NCBI RefSeq assembly: GCF_000516985.1
Contig: NW_006917107.1
Coordinates: 186,001-250,000, forward strand
Direction of reading: 5' to 3'
Source of the DNA: Pestalotiopsis fici W106-1
Lineage: Eukaryota > Ascomycota > Sordariomycetes > Amphisphaeriales > Sporocadaceae
DNA: 64,000 bases
Shown here piece by piece: positions 34,595 to 45,216 of the stretch (position 1 is its first letter; the number at the start of each line of letters is the position of its first letter). Position numbers and translations under genes: made by a program. The notes beneath the pieces are model-generated. The model did not search any database and had not been told where the DNA came from. It saw only the letters and a program-made list of their open reading frames with translations.

Positions 34595-36353
34595 CTACGA
34601 ACCATTCGTGGACGGTACGAGAGAATTGACATAGACCTCGATATTCGCGTAACCTGAGCTGCTGATCTCCATTGCGTCACTGGCATCCTGATAGTTGAGA
34701 CCATTTGACTATATTTAACAAATATGTTAGCAAATATTCTTGTCGATTAAACACGCAACTGGCAACAAAAGCGACATGATATTCAAAGGCAACTGTATAA
34801 TGGATGCTTTGAAAAGGAAATACACAGTATGAGAGCTGAGATGGTGCAGAATACTGACCTGCTCCCAGGCATCGGGAATACCGTCACCATCAGTGTCCGT
34901 AGGCTTGCTGCCGCCCGCAATGTATCCTGGTCCGTACATGGGACTCGCGGTTTCGTCACTGATCAGCTCACCGGTGGCACCCCAAGTCTGTACCTCGGAG
35001 ACGAGGCGCGAATCGACACTATCGCGCGACGGATAGTTTGCACCCACGTTATTGAGTACCCAGGTGACAGCATTGGGTGCAGTCATCAATGTAGCTGGAC
35101 CAGGGTAGTCATATTTGGTTGTCAAGATGTCCATGTCGGAGTAGCAAGTTGTAGAAACACAAAGTGCCGCACCATTTAGTGTGCCATCTTGATCGCTGTC
35201 ATAATAGTTCTCTGAGACGTCTAAACAAGGTGTCAGTAGGGCCACTGTCGTGAAGACGGGCGGAAGAGATCGCAAAATGTGGGGCATTGATCCCAGGTTC
35301 GTTGTTGAAGAGTATTTGTACTTACATCCATGGAAGTTTGCGTTACCTCGAGTGAAAGCCGTCACACTTGTGCTGGGCCCCGATATGAAGTAATTGTTTA
35401 CGATATTGGCGTAGCTCTGGCCATCGCTGTCACCAGCAATATAGCCACCTCCGCCTCCCCAGTTGTAGACAATCTGTATCATCATGAGTATCTTGTTATC
35501 GTGATCTTTGAAAGTAAGGGTATCTTACATTATTTTGAAAGTCGTTCATGCCCTTGACCTTGGGGTTCCGAGTCTTGTTGTCGATGTAGAGGTTACGGAA
35601 GAGGCTGACACCATAGTCTGTCTGTATGAGACCTCCACACGAGTGTGTTTCTAGACCTTGGCCAATGATGGAGTTTTGGATCGTCACATTGTACACATCT
35701 CCGTTGATACTAAAGGTCTCGTCACGGCCCCAGGTAACAGAGACGTGGTCAAAGATCATGTTCTCTCCTTCAGCAATCGTTATGCCATCTGCAAGGTGTA
35801 AACATTAGGCCGGACTCATTGGAGAGATAAGGAATCTTAACCTTTGCCCGAGTCGCCTCCCTTGCCCATGCGAAATCTGACATATCGCACAATGGCGTTG
35901 TCGGCGTTGGAGAAGGAAAGTCCATTGCCGTAAATAGTAATGCCCTGGTACACGTATCAATATAGGATTCTTATAACCCACATACGGTTGAAAAAACAAT
36001 TACTTACACCGCCTGGTGCGGTTTGACCAGCAATGTATATATTTTTTGAGACCACAACCCGATCGGTTATGTTGATAGTCCCGCCAACATCAAATACAAC
36101 AACCCTGTTGGCCGCCGAGACAGCATCGCGGAAAGATCCTGTCCCTGAGTCTCTAGGTGAAGTATAAATACAACTGGCCTCTATTCAATAAAGTAGAAAC
36201 CTACGCAAGAGTTGTCACGTGGTAGACAGATCCGGTTCGGCCACCGACTGACTCACGCCCAAAGCCTTCAGCTCCTGGAAAGGCCAGCAAGGCTGAGGCA
36301 CCAGGAAAGGCCACCGACAATGCCGTGATCAAAAAGTGCTTGAAAAGGACCAT
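34595..36353 (-). CDS. plyC: secreted pectate lyase C-type (PlyC-like)
   Basis: Seven exons join in frame to 426 aa: 36353-36205, 36152-36008, 35944-35842, 35788-35529, 35473-35326, 35220-34859 and 34708-34595. The enzyme cleaves polygalacturonate by beta-elimination and needs Ca2+. Residues 1 to about 21 form the signal peptide (MVLFKHFLITALSVAFPGAS). The mature protein starts LLAFPGAEGFGRESVGGRTG, typical of fungal PlyC. The parallel beta-helix core has MIFDHVSVTWGRDETFS, then GGLIQTDYGVSLFRNLYIDN and TRNPKVKG. Near the C-terminus PTDTDGDGIPDAWEQ is a thrombospondin-type calcium loop (DxDxDG). Exon 5/6 joining gives NFHGYVSENYYDSDQDG. The TATA element is at about 36436-36443. It is pectin-directed like the GH78 gene 20 kb away; no structural breaks. 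Confidence 0.92.
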
Positions 36354-37242
36354 GACGAACAAAATACAAAGAGTTGGTCAAGGATAATTAATCTGTCTTG
36401 GAACGCGCTCGAGCCATTCGAAGCAAAACACTCGCATATATATCAACGACAAACAACTTGCTGGGCCCGTATTATTTTCGATTGGTGAACAAATACGTCC
36501 AAGGCTTCGGAGACGGCACTCCATGACTATAAGTAGGTAGGTAATTATTCCGACCATACGTGACGACCGTGTGCACGGATTACACACAGAAACTTCTCCA
36601 ACAGGCATATGTTCGGAATATAGTGTAGCAAGGACCAATGTGACGTGAGCACCACGGAAGAAACTCCGCAGGTCAAATTCGGATAGAGTGGGGCAGGGGC
36701 CGTTGGCGGGACCGGAAGGACTCCTGGTTTACCATGGCAGGAGCTGTATAGTTGAAGTCTACAATCAATTGCCAAAGCGTGTATGCTAGCAGGTATCTAG
36801 ATATTCCGGATTCTGTACATAGCGACATTTATGGGCAACAGCTGCACGAATGGACGACGGTCAATTTTTCAACCAACGAATTTAAAAACAAACTTATGAA
36901 TGAACTATAGACATTCTGTACATTTGAGTAGTTACCTACCTACGTACCTAGGTTAGATAGTCTTGTTTCGAAACGAGCCCCACAACAATTGATCTTTCCT
37001 TGACTGAACTTCGGATGTATTATACTAGGCTGATAGATTATGTATCATGCAGAATTTAAGGTAGTTTCAATACCTAGCACGAAATGATGGAGCACACGAG
37101 AAAGGCGACAATGAGAAGATTGAGTATTGTAGTGAAATGGTCGCACAAAGATCCATGGGAAAGAAGGTATATTTCGGAAACCCGGGCAGGACGCCAAGAC
37201 TTTGGGTATCATGAAAATCTGCAAGGGAAGAAGATAAAATCG
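36354..37242. other. intergenic: plyC promoter and rrp3 3' region
   Basis: About 890 bp. It holds the plyC TATA element, and GTGGGG at 36688-36693, a single match to the CreA consensus SYGGRG about 335 bp upstream of plyC. CTACCTACCTACGTACCTAGG near 36935-36955 is a short repetitive word common in the spacers here. No gene is supported. Confidence 0.5.
36436..36443 (-). promoter_or_regulatory. TATA box of plyC
   Basis: ATATATAT lies about 85 bp upstream of the plyC ATG on the coding strand, a suitable distance for a core promoter. Confidence 0.5.
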
Positions 37243-38882
37243 CTAGCCCTCTTCAGCATCCATGTGATCTCGTTTCCTTCTACCACCCTTAATGTACTTG
37301 CCCTTGAGCACGGCTCCCTTTCTACCTCGATCATTAATCAAGTTCTTCACCTCCATCTTGGCGTGTCGTTGTGCTTCTTCAACGCGAGGCTTGAAGATCA
37401 TGACTTCTGCCTTGTCGACCTCATACTCAACCAGTTTTTTGCCAAGGAAATGCTCAATTCTCAGGTAGATTTCGAGATCGTATTGTGTAACCAGGTTGAT
37501 GGCACGTCCGCTCTTACCAGCACGAGCGGTTCGACCAACTCTGTGCACATATGTCTTTGAGTCTTGCGGCAGATCGTAGTTCAAAACCAAATCAACGCCT
37601 TTGATATCCAGACCTCGGGCAGCAACATCAGTGGCGACGAGAATTTCTCTTGATCCAGCCTTGAACTTGTTAAGGGCACCCAGTCGAGCCGATTGAGAGA
37701 GCTGACCATGAAGTGGAATCGCACCAAAACCGAGTGTGCGCAGGAGGATAGAGATACGCTGTGTGTCGACAATGGTACGAGCGAACACGATGATTGTTCG
37801 GCCAGCAAATTCATTACACAGATAAATCAAGTATACGTCCTTTTGTGCTAGTGGGATAAAGACGTAGTTTTGAATGAGCGTCGAGACAACCTGGTGGTCG
37901 TGACTGCTAATGCTGACACGAAGGGGGTCACGCAAGGCCGCCCGCTGAAGACTTTCAACCTTTGATGATATGGTGGCGGAAAAGAGGAAAGTCCTACGCT
38001 CGCGAGGAAGACACTTGAGAATTTTCTCGATGATCGGTCCAAAGTCCATATCCAGCAATCTATCGGCTTCATCCATGACCAAGTACTTGATGGCACGTAG
38101 TGAGAACCCCTTTGTCTTTTCAAGGTGATCAAATAGTCGTCCAGGCGTTGCGACAACGATGTGAGGTTTCTTGCCAAGAGCGATTGATTGGGGCACCATG
38201 TCGAGGCCACCGACAATGACGGCAACGCGGAGCGAAATGATGCTTCCCAGGGCCTCGAATGATTGTCCGATCTGGTGAGCCAACTCTCTTGTAGGAGCTA
38301 GTACAAGGCCAAATAGTGGTTGAGGTTTCTCGAGAAGTGCTTGAAGAATAGGCAGGGCGAATGCGGCGGTCTTTCCACTGCCAGTCTCGGCAAGACCGAT
38401 CAAGTCACGGTTCTGAAGGGCCAGGGGAATCGATTTCGCCTGAATGGGGGTAGGCTTCTTGTAACCAAGAGCATCGCAAGCTTCGCACAATTGATCCACA
38501 ATTCCCTAAGTAGAAATATTATCAGTAATGGTACTTATTTCTGAGCGATGATGGGGACACCCACCAGATCTTTGAAGGTCTCGGGTAGTTTCTCGTCGGC
38601 ATCTTCCACTGCTCCTTCGCTGGAGCCGGTCTCCTTTGCACTGTCGGCTTGGTCGTTCTCACGATCGCTAGCATGTTTGTCCTCCTCGCCAGCGCTGTCG
38701 GAATCAGAATCGTTCGCCTCGCTAGGATCGCTAGCAATAGAGCTATCGTCATCACTATCTTCTTCTTGCTCGATCTGTTCTTGTCGTCTTTGCTTTTGCG
38801 GGAGTGGCTTCTGACCAGTGCCCTTGGATTTGGCGGGGCCGGAAGCTGGATGCGACAGCTTTCTTCGCTTCGTTGACAGCAT
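37243..38882 (-). CDS. rrp3: DEAD-box ATP-dependent rRNA-processing helicase Rrp3
   Basis: Two exons (38882-38565 and 38505-37243) separated by a 59-nt intron give 526 aa. Rrp3 (human DDX47) is a nucleolar RNA helicase needed for 18S rRNA maturation. The first 100 residues are charged and Ser/Asp/Glu-rich. Helicase motifs follow: Q motif YKKPTPIQ, Walker [10 protein letters not shown] (145-153), PTRELA, GG, TPGR, DEAD (251-254), SAT (282-284), and motifs [13 protein letters not shown] and HRVGRTAR (427-434). The C-terminus is basic ([15 protein letters not shown]). Every motif is intact. The first intron joins FKDL to [19 protein letters not shown]. The gene is divergent from ssf1, another ribosome-biogenesis gene, with 457 bp between start codons, suggesting shared regulation. 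Confidence 0.95.
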
Positions 38883-39339
38883 CTTGGACTTTGTACCAAT
38901 GAACTGGGAAGCTCAGGTCGGATAGTTCAAGACTGATAACCAGGTGAAAAGCAGTTCTCAGTCGCCTGAGTAACTGGCCGCCACAAACGATTGTAGAGGT
39001 AATGCCTAACAACAAGTGTAGGTAATGTTGGTTTGGGAAATTTTGACCGCCCTGAGGTTATCAGTGGGGAGCGGGTCTTATCGTGCTCGCTAAATGATAT
39101 ACTGCCATGGCGATAACGCTGATAGCGGGACAAGACCAAAAATTTCTGGGAGAGGACCCGGACCCATCAATGCAGCCATTGTCACAGCCGAGACTTGGAC
39201 CTCGCAACATGCTTCAGATCTGATCAAACGAATTTTCCATCCGAGAATTTTTGACAGATATTGTCAGGTTCAAGCTCTTGACGTTGCCCTTCTCTGCTTC
39301 AATATATCCATCAATCCAGCTTGAAATTTCTCAACAACC
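38883..39339. promoter_or_regulatory. bidirectional promoter of rrp3 and ssf1
   Basis: The 457 bp between the two start codons must drive both ribosome-biogenesis genes. Three short A/T words resemble the yeast ribosomal RNA processing element (RRPE, core AAAAATTT): GGGAAATTTTGA near 39036, CCAAAAATTTCTG at 39136-39148, and GAGAATTTTTGAC near 39243. RRPE is established in yeasts for this gene class; use here is inferred. Confidence 0.45.
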
Positions 39340-40722
39340 ATGGCACGAAGACGCACCAAGAAGCGCACCCACGTCGGCGCCAGCAACCCCGAATCTACGG
39401 CGACAAGTCTCGGCCATGCAAGCGTAAAAGACCCCAAGAGCATGGTCATCCGTATCGGCGCAGGTGAAGTTGGGTCCAGTGTCAGTCAATTGGCAAAGGA
39501 TGTCCGCGCAGTGATGGAGCCTGGAACCGCAACCAGACTCAAGGAGCGTCGTGCGAATCGGCTTCGAGACTACATTACCATGACTGGGCCTCTTGGCGTA
39601 ACTCATATGATGCTCTTTTCGAGATCTGAGAGCGGAAATACGAATCTCCGCGTCGCGGTGTCTCCTAGAGGTCCTACGCTCAACTTTCGCGTCGACAAGT
39701 ACTCCCTCGCAAAGGACGTACGGAGAGCACAACGGCACCCGAGGGGTGGCGGAAATGAATTTCTGACCCCACCGCTGCTCGTTATGAACAACTTCATTAC
39801 TCCAGACAATGATGCCACCTCTGGTGTGCCCAAACACCTCGAGTCTCTAACGACGACTGTGTTTCGCTCGTTGTTTCCACCAATCAACCCCCAGCAAACA
39901 CCTATCAAGTCAATCCGCAGAGTGTTGTTGCTGAATCGCGAGCCCACCAAGGATGGAACTTTCATACTCAACTTTAGACACTACGCCATTACTACGAAAG
40001 CGGCCGGCCTTTCGAAGCCCCTACGAAGATTGAATGCCGCAGAGAAGCTGCTCAATGCCAAGAAGACAAGGAAGGGCGGCGTGCCTAATTTGGGCAAATT
40101 GGAGGATATCGCAGACTACATGATTGGCGGGGAAGATGGCAACGGATATATGACAGATGCTACGAGTGATGACAGCGAAATGGAAGAGGACAACCAAGTG
40201 GAGGTTATAGACACAGCAACCCGCAAAGTGCTGTCTCAGAAGGCCCGTGCCACGGCATTAGAGCACGGTGAGGATGCCGCGGATGACCACCAAAGCAACA
40301 TCAAAAAAAGAGCAGTCAAATTGGTGGAGCTGGGTCCGCGCATGAAACTTCGCATGACCAAGGTCGAAGAAGGAGTCTGTGGTGGAAGAGTGATGTGGCA
40401 CGAGCATATTCACAAGTCGAAACAAGAGATTCAGGAGTTGGAGAAACGGTGGGAGCAGAAGGCTAAGGAGAAGGAGGCTCGCCGGAAACAGCAGAAGGAA
40501 AACGTTGAACGTAAGAAGAAGGACAAGGCTACGCGTAGCGGAAAGAAGGGAGATGATGATGACGAGGATGAAGAAATGGACTACGATGGATACAATAGCG
40601 ATCTATTTGACGACATGATGGAGGAGGACGCAGTCGACAGCGAAGGCTTAGCTGGAGATGCCGAGGAGGCCAATGCGGCCAAAGAGGAAATGGAAGAGCA
40701 GGAATGGGAAGACGACGAGTAA
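39340..40722 (+). CDS. ssf1: Brix-domain ribosome biogenesis protein Ssf1 (Peter Pan)
   Basis: This intronless gene encodes 460 aa. Ssf1/PPAN acts in the nucleolus on 27S pre-rRNA during 60S assembly. The N-terminus is basic (MARRRTKKRTHVG). The Brix domain runs from about residue 32 (PKSMVIRIGAGEVGSSVSQL) to about 355 (GGRVMWHEHIHKS). Internal landmarks are MEPGTATRLKERRANRLRDY, GPLGVTHMMLFSRSE, GPTLNFRVDKYSLAKDV and RRVLLLNREP. The C-terminal ~100 residues are a Lys/Glu coiled stretch followed by a strongly acidic tail (EEMEEQEWEDDE). It is divergent from rrp3 and shares its promoter. Length and domain layout are normal for fungal Ssf1. Confidence 0.95.
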   Translation: MARRRTKKRTHVGASNPESTATSLGHASVKDPKSMVIRIGAGEVGSSVSQLAKDVRAVMEPGTATRLKERRANRLRDYITMTGPLGVTHMMLFSRSESGNTNLRVAVSPRGPTLNFRVDKYSLAKDVRRAQRHPRGGGNEFLTPPLLVMNNFITPDNDATSGVPKHLESLTTTVFRSLFPPINPQQTPIKSIRRVLLLNREPTKDGTFILNFRHYAITTKAAGLSKPLRRLNAAEKLLNAKKTRKGGVPNLGKLEDIADYMIGGEDGNGYMTDATSDDSEMEEDNQVEVIDTATRKVLSQKARATALEHGEDAADDHQSNIKKRAVKLVELGPRMKLRMTKVEEGVCGGRVMWHEHIHKSKQEIQELEKRWEQKAKEKEARRKQQKENVERKKKDKATRSGKKGDDDDEDEEMDYDGYNSDLFDDMMEEDAVDSEGLAGDAEEANAAKEEMEEQEWEDDE

Positions 40723-40883
40723 GAGAGGTTTTCGGTGCTGAAAACTTGTTGCGAGATATGCTCGCCTTGCATAATATCTGGCGTTCGGCGATCAAAGACT
40801 GTTTACAGGACATGTCCAATATACCATAAAAGTTCCCACTTTCAGAAAGCAGAGTGTGCCCATCTCCACTAATCTACCCTTGT

Positions 40884-42486
40884 TTAGTATTGCAAATCGC
40901 TTTCATCCTTGTTTCTTGCACATTCTGACTCTGCAATCTCGGACGAGGAAACCTCGGAGAATCCGTTGCGCGGCGGAATATCCAGGAAGCTGACGCAGCT
41001 CAAGACAGCGGCCAGCATCAATGGTGCGGCGCAGACTATGAATATAACGTTCTGATACTCTTCTGGAGGGTGAGTGGTAAGCATTGACATCATGATATGT
41101 AGTGGCTGAATATACCGAGACTTACCTCCATCTCCATTTGTCGACAAGAGCGCAAGAATCACAAACAGGAAGAGGGGGATATTCATGAGCCCATATACAC
41201 TTGCCCGTCCACTATCACTCACGATCTGACCACGTTGGAAGGCCATGCTCGGTATATATAGGCCATTACAAGCTTCGAGCAACAAGAAGGAGCAGAAAAG
41301 TTGGGCTTCTGTTTGAGCATATGCGGCCGTGAGGAAGCTGGCGCCTGCAAAGAATAATGCTGCAGACAGCAAAAACGTCGAGAGTCCAGAGTTCAGTAAA
41401 GTGGCTGATCTCTCCAGAATGGTCCCAAAAAGGAGTGCGCCAAGCACCATTGTCGCCATGAGGTTGGCAAAGATGACTCCATGCGGTATGATGTCGTCGT
41501 CTTTGCCGACACCGTGAGAATGGTTATGAGCTTTCTGCAATGTACCGGGCCAGTAGAATCTGAACAAAAAGATCGTGCCTTCGAAACAGCACGAAATAAG
41601 GCTGAGGGTCAGAACTTTCCAGTCGCGGAGCGAGTCTGCAACCTCCTGGCGCCATGACCTACTAGGCTCTCGGCTGCCAAGTCCAGCTTCTGCGTCAAGC
41701 TTGGCCTGAATCCCACGATTTTCGTTCCACGACCTCATCATGAGGACCGCTGCGAGGGTGTCTAGAAGTATTCCGAGCATGAAAGGATGCGTCTTCGAGC
41801 CGAGCGCCCACACGATGCAATGTGAGAGTAGCCCGGCACACATGGCGGTGATGCAATTGGCGATCGTCATGATACCAAACATTGAGCTCAATGGTATCGG
41901 ACTGTCTTCAAGATTCTGTCGCCTATGTTCACTAATCATCCAACTCTCAAAGACTGTCCAGAGCAATGTAATCCCAACGCCCCCAAGCACCCGGCCTATT
42001 GCGAGGATCTCGATTCGATCGAAGGAGACAGAGAATGATGACGCCGAGTGTATAACGCAGAACGTGATGCAAGCTCCGCGCCTTCCACATTTATCGGCGA
42101 GATATCCTGTGAATGGTGCCGATATTGCTGCGGCACAGTAACCAGTAGCGTAGAGGATCGCTACGGTTTCGGAAGACAAATGCTTCTCATCGTGAAGCAG
42201 CGCCCACAAGTAGGGTCCCTAAATCTTTTTCAGCATGCTGTGTAAATTTGAACGTCCAGAACTTGGCCACCCCTGCACTCACTTGCAGCCATTCAGATCC
42301 CATGACCATCAGATAGACGGAGAGAAATCCCCAGAGAAATTGCTTTGCTTCTTTTCCTCGCTCATCCGTGGCGTCTTTCCCAACCGGTCCACGTTTGTAA
42401 AGCCATGGCAGGATCTTGCACCCCAATATGAGCCCTACACACAGTGACAAAATTATCAGACTATTCCAGTAAATATTCAGACGCAT
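40884..42486 (-). CDS. MFS transporter, MFSD5 (molybdate-anion transporter) type
   Basis: Three exons (42486-42283, 42218-41126, 41062-40884) give 491 aa. The second intron (41125-41063) is exactly 63 nt, opens with GTAAGT and ends CAG, and has no in-frame stop. Reading through it adds 21 residues; splicing gives STNGDGEEYQNVIF, which I favour. The protein has about 12 membrane segments. Family hallmarks are MGSEWLQGPYLWALL across the first splice, FTGYLADKCGRRGACITFC (MFS loop 2-3 motif) and LGGVGITLLWTVFESWMISE. MFSD5/Mot2 proteins take up molybdate in algae and animals; the substrate in fungi is assumed, not shown. The C-terminal tail is hydrophilic. The gene ends 161 bp from the ssf1 stop, with the two genes convergent. 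Confidence 0.88.
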
Positions 42487-43453
42487 TGCGACTCATTATG
42501 TGTTTCTTGTTGTTCGGGCATGGTTTTTTCCCTTCCTGCGGTTCGATGAAAAGCATACACAACAGTCAAGGTAAAGTAGGTCATTTGTGATTTCCTTCGA
42601 AGAAAGCAAGTGAGACATTGATGGAATTCCAGGCATTCATATCTCCCTATTGAAGAACATGATCGACAGAGATTGTCATATCGATGGAATTCCATGTCTC
42701 ACCATTGGTCTCGACGCAATCACAATAGCAACTAAAGCACTATCCCTTCAATCATTTCATTTCGTTGCAAGTTTCGTTCAGCCCTAGCCATTGATCGTTT
42801 TCATCTTTCGCCATTTGGTCAGTTTGTTGATCGAATAATTTGCAACACTAGTGTCAAGTTGCGCAAGCGGTCTAGACAAACCGTACGATGGCCTCTTACT
42901 TGACGACAGAATCCTCACATGCCTCCGAAAGCTCATGAACACCGCGGCTCACAGGGGCAATTACCCCAGGTTCATCAAGGGTTCCCCAATCTTAGCCCTT
43001 GGGACCTTAATTTTTCAACCAATCGTGATTTAACCATCCCATTGCCACAGAAATAAGCTGAGAAAATGTGCATACTTGGGTTACATCGGAATCTGCCGAC
43101 CCTGACTGTAGCATGAGGTGATGTTGGGGAAATGAACAGGTCTAGGTACCTAGATGGCTGGTCCAGACTATTGGCGTACAGCCCCAATCGGCATACTTAC
43201 AACATGAATTACTGTTGCGTTGTTGACGAATATGGCATTCGAAGCGAGTGACATATGATACCGAGTGAAGGAGCTTGCCAATGACGAGCAAAATTGATCC
43301 TCTTACTATAGAGTGGAGGGGCTTGAGCGAAGTATATAAGCCACCAGTATATCGTGACAGACTCACGATTAATACAATATTCAAACAGTTGCACGTCGTA
43401 TTTGGTATTACGTTTGTTCTGGGTCTCATCGTGTTTTCCCCGCAACCAACATC
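42487..43453. other. intergenic: MFS and HsbA promoters
   Basis: About 970 bp between divergent genes, holding both promoters. TATATAAG (43333-43340) belongs to the HsbA-type gene. GGAATTCCA occurs twice (near 42621-42629 and 42685-42693) on the transporter side. No gene is supported. Confidence 0.5.
43333..43340 (+). promoter_or_regulatory. TATA box of the HsbA-type gene
   Basis: TATATAAG lies 114 bp before the HsbA-type start codon. A strong TATA with a short leader fits an inducible, highly expressed secreted protein. Confidence 0.6.
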
Positions 43454-43972
43454 ATGAGGCTATCACCCAGTTTGCTTGGACTTGTCTCCCTTGTGGGAAC
43501 TTGCGTTGCGGATGGAGCAGCTATCGCAGCAGCGCTTGGCGTCATCAGCGCAGATACTATCTCTCTGAATCAAACTGTTGCGTCCTGGCCGGGAGACATT
43601 CTAGGGGCCTTGCCCATCACCGTCCAGTCTACAACTCTACTCATCGACATCAACAAGGCCACTGGCATTGCCGAAGACTCTGCCGCACTCAACGATACCG
43701 AAACTTTGGCAATTGCAGTCACCACAGCCGACTTGATCACAGACACCAACTCAACCCTGACGGAGATTATAGCAGCGAAGCCAAAGTTCGATAAATTGCT
43801 TCTCAGCCCAATCATCTATCTGACCTTGAGCTCACAAAAGGACGCTAGCGGAAAGCTGAGTTCAGCAATTGCAGAGAAGGTTCCGGAGGCATATCAAACG
43901 GTTGCTGATGCTCTCGGAGCGGAACTAGCTGCATCTTTCGACGTAGCTCTCGATGCTTATTCCTTTCTGTGA
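43454..43972 (+). CDS. HsbA-family hydrophobic surface-binding / cell-wall protein
   Basis: This single exon encodes 172 aa. Residues 1-19 are a signal peptide (MRLSPSLLGLVSLVGTCVA). The rest is an Ala/Thr/Leu-rich, helical HsbA domain with ISADTISLNQTVASWPGD, ADLITDTNSTLTEIIAAKPKF, and a C-terminal region AYQTVADALGAELAASFDVA. There are several N-glycosylation sequons, no GPI signal, and no Cys in the mature part. HsbA of Aspergillus binds hydrophobic surfaces and recruits cutinase-type enzymes; related galactomannoproteins sit in cell walls. It is probably secreted to the hyphal surface. The only gene with such a clear TATA box in this part of the window. Confidence 0.85.
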   Translation: MRLSPSLLGLVSLVGTCVADGAAIAAALGVISADTISLNQTVASWPGDILGALPITVQSTTLLIDINKATGIAEDSAALNDTETLAIAVTTADLITDTNSTLTEIIAAKPKFDKLLLSPIIYLTLSSQKDASGKLSSAIAEKVPEAYQTVADALGAELAASFDVALDAYSFL

Positions 43973-44223
43973 TAAGGGGACAAGTGATGGAAATCTCAAC
44001 GAACGGGGCATACTGCAGATAACATGATCACGAATATCAATGACCCAATCAAGGGGAATCTCACAAAGCTTTGGGTATGATGCAATGGGAAAGCTGTGGT
44101 GGCATTTTGTATCTCGGCCACGTCTCCTTCAACTAAACGCACAAAGGTACAACTTGTGCGAAGGGAAACACTAGTCGGTCATTCTCTTCTTAATATATAT
44201 ATGAAGATGATTTTCCAATTTGG

Positions 44224-45216
44224 TTAATCCTTTCTTCTTCCAGCTCGCCGTTTCTTGATCTGGTCAATCCCGCCTTGCACCATGTTTCCGGCATCGCTTG
44301 CTGCCCTCTCGCTCCGCTCTTTAATTCGATGCTTCTCTGCCTCGTCTTGTAGATCTTCTACGACGTCTTTGCCAACACTCGTGCCATTCATCCAATCGAG
44401 TAGACCCCAGGCGCCAAAATTGCCCCGGCCGCCGCTCGCATAGTGAGTTGCGGTGCGACGCGCGACGCCGCTCATGAGAATGCCGGGAACTACACTGTAC
44501 CCTGACATGGACATGGTCTCTTCCACCGTGGTGAGCAAGGTGAACAAGAAATATGTCAGAAGATGTGGGCGTATAATGAGCGAGGGCAGGTAGACGGGCA
44601 GCAATCGGTGGAACATCAGAGGTAACGGGTGATCTGTGTAGAGCATGAGAGAATACGGGGCTCCGCGATGGTGATGGCCATAACATTTATGCATATTCGT
44701 GAGTGGACCACGGGAATGCAGAAGTTTGCGATGTATATAGTAGGTCAAGACTTCTCTGCACGAGTAGAGCCAGCCGATGTGCTTGATGATCTGCCAAGGT
44801 AAGGGCAGGGTAGTCGAGGTCTTGAAGAGCGGGGCTTGCAGTAATGTCGTCGCGCCGATCGATAAGGCGGCCTGCAGAGCAGTCATGAGCAGCAGATTGA
44901 AGACGGCAAGGAGGATCTGTTTGGCCACAAAGGCGGCATTGCGCCGTGGCAGCGACGACGATCCATATAGCTTGATAGATTCGGAAAGGCTCGGTATGCC
45001 GCTATCGAAGAGGAGGAAGAGGAGCGACGGTATGAACCAAAGTGCTACGCGCACAGCGAAGATTCCCATCAGCTCAATTTTCAACGGGCTGTGCGACAGG
45101 ACGAGAGACATCCATGTCATGTAGAAAAAGAGCAAGTTGAGAGATGTTGACCATGATGTCAGGGCTGGGGCGGCAAAGTAGGAAAGAATTGGGAGAGACA
45201 AGAGTAAATCCAACAT
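44224..45216 (-). CDS. fatty acid hydroxylase / sterol desaturase superfamily membrane protein
   Basis: This intronless gene encodes 330 aa from the ATG at 45216 (MLDLLLSLPILSYFAAP). The open frame extends 43 codons further upstream, but that stretch is Cys-rich and unlike the family. Several membrane helices precede a diiron-type histidine cluster: HRKLLH (162-167), HKCYGHHH (176-183), DHPLPLMFHR (His196, His203) and ATHYASGGRGNFG (His258). That spacing matches the fatty-acid-hydroxylase superfamily, whose members use O2 at a di-iron site to hydroxylate or desaturate sterols and lipids in the ER. The C-terminal 70 residues are charged (EKHRIKERSERAA, KKRRAGRRKD). The substrate is unknown. 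All His motifs are present, so activity is likely. Confidence 0.85.
   Translation of the reverse strand: MLDLLLSLPILSYFAAPALTSWSTSLNLLFFYMTWMSLVLSHSPLKIELMGIFAVRVALWFIPSLLFLLFDSGIPSLSESIKLYGSSSLPRRNAAFVAKQILLAVFNLLLMTALQAALSIGATTLLQAPLFKTSTTLPLPWQIIKHIGWLYSCREVLTYYIHRKLLHSRGPLTNMHKCYGHHHRGAPYSLMLYTDHPLPLMFHRLLPVYLPSLIIRPHLLTYFLFTLLTTVEETMSMSGYSVVPGILMSGVARRTATHYASGGRGNFGAWGLLDWMNGTSVGKDVVEDLQDEAEKHRIKERSERAASDAGNMVQGGIDQIKKRRAGRRKD

Noticed and set aside
39331..39837. 168-codon minus frame inside ssf1
   Set aside because: It is antisense to the Brix domain and starts and ends without gene signals.
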